Of a stretch of 64,000 nucleotides of DNA, positions 7,558 through 15,134 are shown piece after piece; within the stretch, counting starts at the first letter, position 1; each line of letters begins with the position of its first letter. The notes beneath the pieces are model-generated. The model was not told where the DNA came from and made no database searches. It saw nothing but the letters and a program-made list of their open reading frames with translations. A program made the position numbers and the translations under genes. Location of the stretch: positions 248,001-312,000 of the forward strand of contig NZ_RBAM01000002.1 in the NCBI RefSeq assembly GCF_003626645.1, in the 5' to 3' direction. The DNA is from Streptomyces klenkii. Its GTDB lineage: Bacteria; Actinomycetota; Actinomycetes; Streptomycetales; Streptomycetaceae.

Positions 7558-7773
7558 GTGGACCAGAAGACGCATGAATCAGTGCAGTTGAACCCTGAGG
7601 CCACCGAGACCGACGAGACCATCGCCTGCGCTCGCTGTGGCACCCCCGCCGACGGTGCGCCGCCGACCTGGACCTGCTCCTTCGAGAACGGCCGCCGCCG
7701 CTACTTCTGCGACGACTGCGCCCGGGCCAACATCAGATCGATCGAGGGCCGCCTCGACTCGGCCTGGTGGTGA
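7558..7773 (+). CDS. Small zinc-ribbon-like hypothetical protein
   Basis: A 71-residue protein starting at GTG 7558 (V-D-Q-K-T-H-E-S). It contains C-A-R-C-G ... W-T-C ... F-C-D-D-C, five cysteines in a spacing that suggests a treble-clef or zinc ribbon, and ends S-I-E-G-R-L-D-S-A-W-W. It resembles a conserved short streptomycete protein with no known function. It ends 19 bp before the convergent ABC1 kinase gene. Confidence 0.7.
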   Translation: MDQKTHESVQLNPEATETDETIACARCGTPADGAPPTWTCSFENGRRRYFCDDCARANIRSIEGRLDSAWW

Positions 7774-7791
7774 GGCCGGGCGCCCGGCCGA

Positions 7792-9171
7792 TCAGGCCGG
7801 CGTCTCCCGGCTTTCCCCGGCCGGGTCCCCGCCCGCCGCCGCGAAGCCGGGCACCCACGCCTCCATCTCATCCCGCAGCCGCACGGTCGCGCCCAGCTGG
7901 CACAGCACACCGATCGTGCTCGTCGTCACGCGGTGTATCAGCAGATAGGCCGGCGGGAGGTTGAGCTGCCGGGCCAGCTGGTACGCGGGGGAGCGCGGAT
8001 CGGCGATCCGCGTCGCCTGCGCGCGCATCCAGCCGCGGGTGAAGGTGAACTCCGCCACCTGCGCCGGCTCGATGATCGGCAGCAGATAGTCGAGCACGGC
8101 ACCCGGATCCAGCTCGATCCCCGGCTTGACGAACCCCTCCTCCCGCAGCAGCTCGTGGACCGCCTCGGCCTCGCCGTCCAGCGTCAGCCGCAGCGCGGTG
8201 CCGATCTCCGGCGGGAGGCCCTGCGGCAGCCGGTCGACCGTGCCGAAGTCCAGCACGCCCAGCCGCCACTTCTCCGGCGGGCCGTCGGGGTCGTCCCCGG
8301 TCAGCAGCCGGAAATTGCCCGGGTGCGGGTCGGCGTGCAGCAGGCCCGTGCGCGCCGCGCCCGAGAAGAGGAAGCGCGCCAGCAGCTGCCCCGCCCGGTC
8401 CCGCTGCTCCCGGGTGCCCTCCGCTATCACCTCCGACAGCGGCAGCCCCTCCATCCACTCGGTGACCAGCACCTGATCGCTCTGGTGCACCACCCCCGGG
8501 ACGACCACGTCCGGATCGCCCGCGAACTCCTCGGCGTGCGCACTCTGCGCCCGGGCCTCCAGGCCGTAGTCCAGCTCCTCGGAGACCCGGTCCTTCAACT
8601 CCGAGATCAGCGGCTTGATGTCCATGCCCGGCACCAGCGGCCCCAGCAGTCTCGCGAACCGGCCCAGCTGGGTCAGGTCCGACAGCAGGGCCTCGCCCGC
8701 GCCCGGATACTGCACCTTCACCGCGACCTGCCGGCCGTCGTGCCAGACCGCCCGGTGCACCTGCCCGATCGAGGCGGCCGCCGCGGGCCGGTCGTCGAAC
8801 TCCTCGAACAGCTCCCGCCAGTCCTCGCCGAGCCGCTCCGCCAGCGCCGCGTGCACCGTCTTCACCGGCATGGGCGGGGCCGCTTCCTGAAGCTTGGTCA
8901 GGGCGGCCCGGTACGGCCCGGCGACCTGCTCGGGAAGGGCCGACTCGAACACCGACAGCGCCTGACCCAGCTTCATCGCACCCCCCTTGAGCTGCCCGAG
9001 CGTCGCGAAGAGCTGCTCTGCGGTGCGCTGCTGCAACTCCGTCGCGATCAGCTCCGCCGGCCGCCCCCCGATGCGCTTGCCGAGCCCCAGGGCCGTGCGC
9101 CCCGCGAACCCCAGTGGCAACGCCGCCAACTTGGCGGTACGCGTGACCGCCTTGCGGGGTAGATCAGACAT
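7792..9171 (-). CDS. ABC1/AarF (UbiB-family) atypical kinase
   Basis: A 459-residue UbiB-type protein kinase-like protein. The KxGQ-type motif appears as M-K-L-G-Q-A-L-S (~64-71), followed by A-A-A-S-I-G-Q-V-H-R-A (~153-163), the nucleotide-binding V-A-V-K-V-Q-Y-P-G (~172-180), D-P-H-P-G-N-F (~280-286) with the catalytic Asp, and V-L-D-F-G-T-V-D (~306-313) with the metal-binding Asp. UbiB proteins in other bacteria support quinone synthesis, but the actinobacterial role is undefined. ATG 9171 is chosen over an in-frame TTG at 9183 because GGAGGGG sits just upstream of the ATG. It lies 47 bp downstream of the ThiF-like gene on the same strand and could be co-transcribed. Confidence 0.88.
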   Translation of the reverse strand: MSDLPRKAVTRTAKLAALPLGFAGRTALGLGKRIGGRPAELIATELQQRTAEQLFATLGQLKGGAMKLGQALSVFESALPEQVAGPYRAALTKLQEAAPPMPVKTVHAALAERLGEDWRELFEEFDDRPAAAASIGQVHRAVWHDGRQVAVKVQYPGAGEALLSDLTQLGRFARLLGPLVPGMDIKPLISELKDRVSEELDYGLEARAQSAHAEEFAGDPDVVVPGVVHQSDQVLVTEWMEGLPLSEVIAEGTREQRDRAGQLLARFLFSGAARTGLLHADPHPGNFRLLTGDDPDGPPEKWRLGVLDFGTVDRLPQGLPPEIGTALRLTLDGEAEAVHELLREEGFVKPGIELDPGAVLDYLLPIIEPAQVAEFTFTRGWMRAQATRIADPRSPAYQLARQLNLPPAYLLIHRVTTSTIGVLCQLGATVRLRDEMEAWVPGFAAAGGDPAGESRETPA

Positions 9172-9218
9172 TCGCCCCTCCAACTAGCTGAGCTGAACAG
9201 CCACGCCGCGGACGGCGG

Positions 9219-10400
9219 TTACCTGCTCATTGTCCCGTGCGATGGCCCCGTACCCGCGGCACACCCGGGTTCCGGGGAGCGTGCCGCGCCGCAGGGGCAC
9301 CGCGGATGCGGCTCGACGGGCCGCGGGGACCAGGCCGGACCCGGCAGGGCCAGCTCCAGCCGCACCCCCGCGCTCGCCGGGGACCCACCGTCGAGAAAGG
9401 CCAGAGCCCGCGCCACGGTCAGCCCCGCCACAACCGTGGCCAGTGCCATGTCGCACGACGGTACCCCCGAGCCGCGGCCCGAACGCCACTGGGCGAGCAT
9501 CCGCGGCCAGGCCGGATCGCGGCCGGCCCGCCCCAGCTCGACGCAGCCCGCACAGGCCGTCGCCCCGGGCAGCACCAACGGCCCCACCAGGCCGGTCGCT
9601 TCCAGGACGCCCGCGTACATGTGCGGGGTGCCGGACAGGACGAGCTCCTGCGCGGCGCCGGGATCGGGCGCATACGCGGCCAGCCCGTCCCTCGGGGCGA
9701 ACACCACCAGCGCCAGCGGCGGCTCGGGCTCACCGCCCCGCCGGGACCGCCGCCGCGGCTCCGGCGCCGCCTCCCGCACGGCGCGCCGCGCCGCGGTCTC
9801 CCGCCGCTCCCCGCACCGCGCGGCGCCCAGCCCGCCCGGCCCCGCGTCCCACGGCTCCACGCAGCCGCCGTCCATCACATCGACCTGCCCCACGCCCGAG
9901 GCCGACAGCAGCGCCGCGACGGCCGCGCCCACCCGGCCGGCGCCCCGCACCTGCACCCGCATCGCCTGCCGCGCGCCCATCAGCCGCATCGCATCGCCCG
10001 GCCCCGGGTGCAGCACGGACAGCGAGGCCAGGTCGGGCCGCAGCCGCTCCAGCGCCGCCCCCGTCCCCCGCAGGGCCGCCGCCCCCTCGCCGCCCCCGCA
10101 CGGATCGTCGACCAGCCCGGCTGCCGACAGCCGCTCCACCAGGGCATCCGCCCGCCCCTCCGGCAGGCCCGCGGCTCTCGCCTCCTCGCGCAGGAGCGGC
10201 ATCCCCCGGGTGCCGTCGAGCAGGCCCAGGAAGCTGCCCGTCGCCGTGTCCACCGGCCCCACCGTCACCGCATGCGCCGGGGCCACCCCGAACTGGACGG
10301 TGTCCCGGTTGCGCCAGCTGCGGCGCAGCGCGGGCTTGAGCATGGGATGGGCGGATGACGCGGATTGGTCGTGATTCACGCGCTCTGCGGTCTTCTGCAT
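9219..10400 (-). CDS. ThiF/E1-like protein of the TOMM leader-binding type, orphan
   Basis: A 393-residue protein. The N-terminal ~110 residues (M-L-K-P-A-L-R-R-S-W-R-N-R-D onward) resemble the winged-helix peptide-binding region found in ThiF-like partners of azoline cyclodehydratases. Then comes a Rossmann-like segment V-Q-V-R-G-A-G-R-V-G (G-x-G-x-x-G) with D-V-M-D-G-G-C. Two Cys pairs, C-A-G-C (in the region ~300) and C-P-C-G near the C-terminus, could hold zinc as in E1-like proteins. The canonical Arg-finger and adenylation residues are not obvious, so catalytic activity is uncertain. No YcaO, precursor peptide or dehydrogenase is nearby. Start ATG 10400 has GAGGGGGA upstream. Function unknown. 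Confidence 0.65.
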   Translation of the reverse strand: MQKTAERVNHDQSASSAHPMLKPALRRSWRNRDTVQFGVAPAHAVTVGPVDTATGSFLGLLDGTRGMPLLREEARAAGLPEGRADALVERLSAAGLVDDPCGGGEGAAALRGTGAALERLRPDLASLSVLHPGPGDAMRLMGARQAMRVQVRGAGRVGAAVAALLSASGVGQVDVMDGGCVEPWDAGPGGLGAARCGERRETAARRAVREAAPEPRRRSRRGGEPEPPLALVVFAPRDGLAAYAPDPGAAQELVLSGTPHMYAGVLEATGLVGPLVLPGATACAGCVELGRAGRDPAWPRMLAQWRSGRGSGVPSCDMALATVVAGLTVARALAFLDGGSPASAGVRLELALPGPAWSPRPVEPHPRCPCGAARSPEPGCAAGTGPSHGTMSR

Positions 10401-10455
10401 GGTTCCCCCTCGGTCGGCCCCCAGCATGGACCGCCCGCGCCGCCGCCGTGAGAAG

Positions 10456-10464
10456 TTGTCCACA
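10456..10464 (+). promoter_or_regulatory. Consensus DnaA box
   Basis: TTGTCCACA, the exact DnaA-box sequence preferred in Streptomyces, stands alone between the divergent ThiF-like and metalloprotease genes. It may be a chromosomal DnaA reservoir or regulatory site, or chance. Confidence 0.4.
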
Positions 10465-10569
10465 GGCGCGGTGTGATGGTCGTACGAATGCTGTTCCTGC
10501 GGGGGTCTTTGCCCCCGACAAGGAGCGATGGGCGGGACTTCACGCGCCGGCAGCCGGTAACGTCGGGGC

Positions 10570-11166
10570 GTGCCCGTCGACCCTCTGCACAGTGCCGCAC
10601 GACCACAGCGCAGCGCTCCCGGCCCGCTCACCGGTGGCGCCGAGCCGGGTGCGGTCGAGGTCCGGCGGAGCGCGCGCCGCCGCAGGACGGTCTCCGCGTA
10701 CCGCGAGGGCGACCGCACCGTGGTCCTCATCCCCGCGCGCATGTCGGAGGCCGAGGAGCAGCGCTGGGTCACGACGATGCTCGACAAGCTCGCGGCGCAG
10801 GAGAGCAAGCGCATGCTCGGCGACACCGAGCTCGCCGAGCGCGCCGCCCGCCTGTCCGAGCAGTACCTCGGCGGCAGGGCCCGCCCCGCGACCGTCCGCT
10901 GGGTCACCAACCAGAACACCCGCTGGGGCTCGTGCACCCCCGCCGAGGGCAGCATCCGCCTCTCGCACCGGCTCCAGGGCATGCCCGAGTACGTCCTCGA
11001 CTACGTGCTCCTGCACGAGCTAGCGCACCTGCTCGTCCCCGGCCACGGCCCCGGCTTCTGGCGGCTCCTCGACGCCTACCCGCGCACCGAGCGCGCCCGC
11101 GGCTACCTCGAAGGCGTGGTGGCCGCCGACCGGCTGCCCCATCTCCCCGCAGCGCGCAGCGAATGA
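10570..11166 (+). CDS. YgjP-like (DUF45) zinc metalloprotease
   Basis: A 198-residue cytosolic protein of the YgjP / WLM-related metallopeptidase family. Motifs: R-W-G-S-C-T (~119-124), the family hallmark, then H-E-L-A-H-L (His149, Glu150, His153) and a downstream G-H-G-P-G-F-W with the third zinc ligand. Members are linked to nucleic-acid-associated protein processing but substrates are undefined. GTG 10570 is the only start consistent with the spacing. The first ~30 residues are not conserved-looking, so a later start is possible. It is divergent from the ThiF-like gene. Confidence 0.82.
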   Translation: MPVDPLHSAARPQRSAPGPLTGGAEPGAVEVRRSARRRRTVSAYREGDRTVVLIPARMSEAEEQRWVTTMLDKLAAQESKRMLGDTELAERAARLSEQYLGGRARPATVRWVTNQNTRWGSCTPAEGSIRLSHRLQGMPEYVLDYVLLHELAHLLVPGHGPGFWRLLDAYPRTERARGYLEGVVAADRLPHLPAARSE

Positions 11167-11319
11167 ACCGTGCCGGGCCCCGCCGCGTCCCCCATGGGGA
11201 GCGCGGCCGGTCCTGAGTCGGATGATCCAGCCCCCAGCCGTTAGCCTGACGCAACGCATTCATCACAGCATTCATCACACGTTTTCATCGCACGTTCGGA
11301 TGGGGGACGGTCGTAACGC

Positions 11320-13077
11320 ATGGCCAGGGAATTCCAGCGCGGCCACAAGGCCAAGATCAGTGACCTGACGGCGGGGACCGATCTGTACGTGGGCGTGCAG
11401 ATCGCGGGTCCCGGCCTGACCTTCGACATCAGCTGTTTCGGCCTCGACGCCGCGGAGCGGCTCTCGGACGACCGGTACTTCATCTTCTTCAACCAGCCCA
11501 AGTCGCCCGAAGGCGCCGTCCAGCAGCTCGGCGCGCAGGCCGGGGACACGGAGTCCTTCCGCGTCACCCTCGACCAGATCCCCCCGCAGATCCAGCGCCT
11601 CACCTTCACGGCCACCCTCGACGGCGCCGGCCGGATGTCGCAGACCGGCCCCGGCTACCTCCGCATCGTCGCGGGCGGCCAGGAAGTCGCGCGCTACTCC
11701 TTCACCGGAAGCGAATTCAGCACCGAACGCGCGGTGATGCTCGGCGACATCTACCTCAAGGACGTCTGGCGGTTCGCCGCCGTCGGCCAGGGCTTCGACG
11801 GCGGCCTGGAAGCCCTGCTGAGGAACTTCGGCGGCGAGGTGCTGGAGGAGGAGCCCGAGCCCCAGGCGGCCCAGGCACCGCAGGCGGCCCCCGCCCAGGC
11901 ACCGGCCGCGGCGCCCGCGTTCGCCCCTCCGCAGCAGACGACGCCGCCCCCGGCCTTCGCCGCCCCCGCGGCACCGGCCCCCGCGCCCGTACCGCCCCGG
12001 GCCCCCGCTCACCAGGCCCACACGCCGCCGCCCCACCAGGGCTTCCCGCCCCCGCCCGGCAGCACCCCGCCCCCGGCCCCGCCCGCCGGGCAGATGCACG
12101 CCGCGCCGACCCTGGCCGCGGGCATCGCCCCTCCGGGCTTCTTCAACGACCCCGGGGCCTCGTCCGGCGGCCATGTCCCGCCGCCGCCCGGCCCGCCCGG
12201 CGTCCCCGGCCAGCCGGCCCCGTACGGCCAGCAGCCCGCCCCCTACGGCCAGCCCGGCCAGCAGCAGCCCTACGGCCAGCAGCCCCAGGCACCGCACCAG
12301 CCGCCCCAGCAGCACGCGCCCTACCCGGGCCAGCCCTACCCCGCGGCCCCGCAGCACGGCCAGCCCTACCCGGGCCAGCCCGCCCCGTACGGCCAGCCGG
12401 CCGGCGCCCCGGGCGCGGCAGGCGTCCAGGCGGCCCTCCAGAAGTACCGGGAAGTGCCCACCGGGCAGCGCTGGACCTTGCAGAACCCCAAGCTCGTCCG
12501 CGTCGACCTCGGCGTCGACCAGCAGCCCGTGCTCGCCCGCCAGGGCAGCATGGTGCTCTACCAGGGCAAGGTCGAGTTCGGCTACAAGGGCGCCGGCTTC
12601 GCCGGCCGCATCGTGGGCAACGCCACCGGCCAGGAGCTGCAGCTGATGCGCTGCACCGGCCGCGGCCAGGTCTTCCTCGCGGAGACCGCCGCCCACGTGC
12701 ACCCCATCGAGCTCCAGGGCGACGCCCTCTGCGTCTCCGCGGAGTCGGTGCTCGCCTTCGACGAGTCGCTCCAGCACGAGGTCCGCCGGATCGAGGGCCA
12801 CGGCATCCCCGGCGGCGCCCTGTTCACCATGCAGTTCCAGGGCCACGGCACCGTCGTCGTCAAGACCCACGGCACGCCCGTCGTCCTGCCGGTCACCCCC
12901 TCCACCTACGTGGACAGCAACGCGATCGTCGCCTGGTCCGCAGGCGCCCAGGTGATCATCTCCAGCCAGGTGCGGCTGCGCCGCAGCTCCTTCCCGGGCC
13001 ACAGCGGAGAAGCAGTGAACCTCCAATTCCGGGGCGCTCCCGGCAATTTCGTCGTCGTCCAGCCCTACGAGGTCTGA
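11320..13077 (+). CDS. TerD domain - Pro/Gln/Gly linker - AIM24 domain fusion protein
   Basis: A 585-residue protein in three parts. Residues ~1-175 are a TerD (tellurite/stress response) domain, recognisable by D-I-S-C-F-G-L-D, Y-F-I-F-F-N-Q and the W-R-F-A-A-V-G-Q-G-F-D-G-G-L end. The canonical acidic G-D-G-D-D-E calcium loop is reduced to G-A-Q-A-G-D-T-E-S, so calcium binding may be lost. Residues ~180-365 are a low-complexity linker rich in P, Q, A and Y-G with repeated PYGQ units. Residues ~370-585 are an AIM24/TspA beta-structure domain with repeated G-x-G-x-V-F-L and R-x-G-S-M motifs. First of a tight three-gene unit (gaps 17 bp each). Probable membrane or envelope stress role by family; not proven. 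Confidence 0.85.
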   Translation: MAREFQRGHKAKISDLTAGTDLYVGVQIAGPGLTFDISCFGLDAAERLSDDRYFIFFNQPKSPEGAVQQLGAQAGDTESFRVTLDQIPPQIQRLTFTATLDGAGRMSQTGPGYLRIVAGGQEVARYSFTGSEFSTERAVMLGDIYLKDVWRFAAVGQGFDGGLEALLRNFGGEVLEEEPEPQAAQAPQAAPAQAPAAAPAFAPPQQTTPPPAFAAPAAPAPAPVPPRAPAHQAHTPPPHQGFPPPPGSTPPPAPPAGQMHAAPTLAAGIAPPGFFNDPGASSGGHVPPPPGPPGVPGQPAPYGQQPAPYGQPGQQQPYGQQPQAPHQPPQQHAPYPGQPYPAAPQHGQPYPGQPAPYGQPAGAPGAAGVQAALQKYREVPTGQRWTLQNPKLVRVDLGVDQQPVLARQGSMVLYQGKVEFGYKGAGFAGRIVGNATGQELQLMRCTGRGQVFLAETAAHVHPIELQGDALCVSAESVLAFDESLQHEVRRIEGHGIPGGALFTMQFQGHGTVVVKTHGTPVVLPVTPSTYVDSNAIVAWSAGAQVIISSQVRLRRSSFPGHSGEAVNLQFRGAPGNFVVVQPYEV

Positions 13078-13094
13078 GGGAGCCCGCGAAGACC

Positions 13095-13778
13095 ATGAAC
13101 CAGACACCGATCCAGGGCTACGCCCCCACCCCCGTCACCGCCCGCATGGAGAACCACGGCAGCAGCATGCTGAAGGTCGCCATGCAGACCGGGCAGGACC
13201 TCTTCGCCCGCACCGGCTCGATGGTCGCCTACGACGGCTACGTCCAGTACGACCCGAACCCGCCCGCGGTCCGCCAGATGGCCTCCCAGTGGCTCACCGG
13301 CGAGGGCGTGCCCCTCATGCGCTGCCACGGCGACGGCCTGCTCTACCTCGCCGACTACGGCGCCGACGTCGTCTGCCTCCAGCTCAACGGCGACTCCCTC
13401 TCCGTCAACGGCACCAACGTCCTCGCCTTCGACGCCCACCTCCAGTGGGGCGTCGAGCGCGTCAAGGGCATGGCCAAGTTCGCCGGGCAGGGCCTGTTCA
13501 ACGTCGGCATCAGCGGCACCGGCTGGGTCGCCCTCACCTCCCGCGGCACCCCCATCGTGGTGGACTGCGGGCGCGGCGACGACGAGACCTACGTCGACCC
13601 CGACGCGCTCGTCGCCTGGTCCAGCAACCTCAAGATGAAGGGCAAGCGCAGCTTCAAGGCCTCCTCCCTGATCGGCCGGGGCAGCGGCGAGGCCTACCAA
13701 CTGGGCTTCTCCGGCGAGGGCTTCGTGGTCGTACAGCCCAGCGAGGACAGCACCGACCGGCTCCGGGCCCGGGGCTGA
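13095..13778 (+). CDS. AIM24 family protein, paralogue 2
   Basis: A 227-residue single-domain AIM24 protein. Like its neighbours it has L-F-A-R-T-G-S-M-V-A-Y near the start, L-M-R-C-H-G-D-G-L-L-Y-L in the middle and A-L-V-A-W-S-S followed by G-E-G-F-V-V-V-Q-P-S-E at the end. ATG 13095 has GGGAG upstream and follows the TerD-AIM24 gene by 17 bp. AIM24 is named after a mitochondrial protein needed for inner-membrane organisation; bacterial members are often next to ter genes. No transmembrane segment is seen. The exact role is unknown. Confidence 0.85.
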   Translation: MNQTPIQGYAPTPVTARMENHGSSMLKVAMQTGQDLFARTGSMVAYDGYVQYDPNPPAVRQMASQWLTGEGVPLMRCHGDGLLYLADYGADVVCLQLNGDSLSVNGTNVLAFDAHLQWGVERVKGMAKFAGQGLFNVGISGTGWVALTSRGTPIVVDCGRGDDETYVDPDALVAWSSNLKMKGKRSFKASSLIGRGSGEAYQLGFSGEGFVVVQPSEDSTDRLRARG

Positions 13779-13795
13779 GGGGGAACGAGGACACC

Positions 13796-14554
13796 ATGCA
13801 GAGCCCGCTTTTCGGCTTCACCGAGGCCCAGACGCAGGACCGCTACGCCCTGCAGAACCCGCAGATGCTGCGCGTCTCCCTCACCGGCCACGACGACGTC
13901 CTCGCCCGCAAGGGCTCGATGGTCGCCTACCAGGGCCTGATCGAGTTCGACGGCGAGTACCAGACCCGCGGCCAGCAGAACTCCCGCGCCCGCACGGGCG
14001 AGGGCCTGGACCTGATGCGCTGCTCGGGCCAGGGCACCGTCTACTTCGCCAACCTGGCCCAGCACGTCCACGTCGTCGACGTCGACCGCGACGGCCTGAC
14101 CGTGGACGGCGCCTACGTCCTCGCCCTGGACTCCACGCTGCACTGGGAGACCATCGCCGTCGACAGCCAGTACGGGATCTCCGGCACCGGCGCGTACCAG
14201 CTCAACATCAGCGGCCAGGGCAAGGTCGCCCTGATGACCTCCGGGCAGCCCCTGATGCTCCAGGTCACCCCCGACCGGTTCGTCAGCGCCGACGCGGACG
14301 CCGTGATCGCCTGGTCGACGTCCCTGCGCGTGCAGATGCAGGCCCAGACGTCGTCCTCCGGCGTGTGGCGGCGCCGTGGCGGCACGGGGGAGGGCTGGGA
14401 GCTGAACTTCGCCGGTCACGGCTACGCCCTCGTCCAGCCCAGCGAGCTGCTGCCGCCCCAGGGCGCCGAGATCGGCCAGGGGCTCATGGCCCAGTACGGC
14501 CTCGGCCAGCAGGGCGCACACGGCCAGAACCAGGGCAACATCTGGTCCAACTGA
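13796..14554 (+). CDS. AIM24 family protein, paralogue 3
   Basis: A 252-residue AIM24 protein starting at ATG 13796, 17 bp after the previous stop and behind GAGG. It shares V-L-A-R-K-G-S-M-V-A-Y-Q-G, L-D-L-M-R-C-S-G-Q-G-T-V-Y-F and V-I-A-W-S-T with the other two, and is closer in its opening (Y-A-L-Q-N-P-Q-M-L-R-V-S-L) to the AIM24 half of the TerD fusion than to paralogue 2. A Gln/Gly-rich tail follows the domain. Three adjacent AIM24 domains suggest a hetero-oligomer, which is inference. A strong bidirectional terminator follows. Confidence 0.85.
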   Translation: MQSPLFGFTEAQTQDRYALQNPQMLRVSLTGHDDVLARKGSMVAYQGLIEFDGEYQTRGQQNSRARTGEGLDLMRCSGQGTVYFANLAQHVHVVDVDRDGLTVDGAYVLALDSTLHWETIAVDSQYGISGTGAYQLNISGQGKVALMTSGQPLMLQVTPDRFVSADADAVIAWSTSLRVQMQAQTSSSGVWRRRGGTGEGWELNFAGHGYALVQPSELLPPQGAEIGQGLMAQYGLGQQGAHGQNQGNIWSN

Positions 14555-14567
14555 GCCCGCTGCACGC

Positions 14568-14602
14568 GTAAGGGGCGGCCACCATGGGTGACCGCCCCTT
14601 AC
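14568..14602. terminator. Bidirectional terminator
   Basis: GTAAGGGGCGG (14568-14578) pairs perfectly with CCGCCCCTTAC (14592-14602) across a 13-nt loop, between the convergent AIM24 and NUDIX genes. Confidence 0.8.
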
Positions 14603-14612
14603 ACATCGGGCT

Positions 14613-15134
14613 TTACAGCCGCTCCAGCGTCCTGTTCATGAGCTGTACGACCGAGTCGTCGGCGACCTCGCCCACCTCCGCGTACGGGAACCAGCGCAGG
14701 TCCAGCGACTCGTCGCTGATGGCCGCCGTCGCGCCCGCCGGCACCAGCGCCGCGTACTGCACGTCCAGGTGCCAGTTGCAGGGCGACGGGATCGGGTGCC
14801 GGTCCAGCCGCACGGGGCCGCCCGGCAGCAGCGTCAGGCCGGCGATCCCGGACTCCTCCGTGGCCTCCCGCAGCGCCGCGGCCTCGACCGTCGCGTCACC
14901 GGGCTCGCAGTGGCCGCCCATTTGCAGCCACATCCGCAGCTTGCGGTGGAGCGTGAGCAGCACCTGCCCGCGCGAGGGGTCGATCACCAGGGCGCTCGCC
15001 GTGACGTGCCCGGCCTCGCAGGGCTTCCCCATGCCGTCCGGGTGGGCCGCCAGGTGGTCCAGATAGAGCCCGCGCAGCTCATCCTGGTCCGCGTACTCCT
15101 TCAGCACGCGGACCGCATCCTCGTGCAGGCTCAC
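14613..15134 (-). CDS. NUDIX hydrolase
   Basis: A 173-residue NUDIX protein. The box reads G-G-H-C-E-P-G-D-A-T-V-E then A-L-R-E-A-T-E-E-S-G-I, fitting GX5EX7REUXEEXGU except that the first Glu position is Asp. The GTG start at 15134 overlaps the stop of the upstream DUF2342 gene (GTGA), so the two are translationally coupled. The substrate cannot be read from the sequence; a nucleotide-sugar or oxidised nucleotide is typical for the family. Confidence 0.85.
   Translation of the reverse strand: MSLHEDAVRVLKEYADQDELRGLYLDHLAAHPDGMGKPCEAGHVTASALVIDPSRGQVLLTLHRKLRMWLQMGGHCEPGDATVEAAALREATEESGIAGLTLLPGGPVRLDRHPIPSPCNWHLDVQYAALVPAGATAAISDESLDLRWFPYAEVGEVADDSVVQLMNRTLERL

Noticed and set aside
12180..12410. 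Repeat array that could be taken for a CRISPR or tandem satellite
   Set aside because: The repeats lie in frame inside the PYGQ-rich linker of a protein; spacing is irregular and there are no cas genes.
11275..13107. Long 610-codon minus-strand frame opposite the TerD-AIM24 gene
   Set aside because: Shadow of the plus-strand repeats; no domains, no ribosome site, and overlap covers a supported gene entirely.
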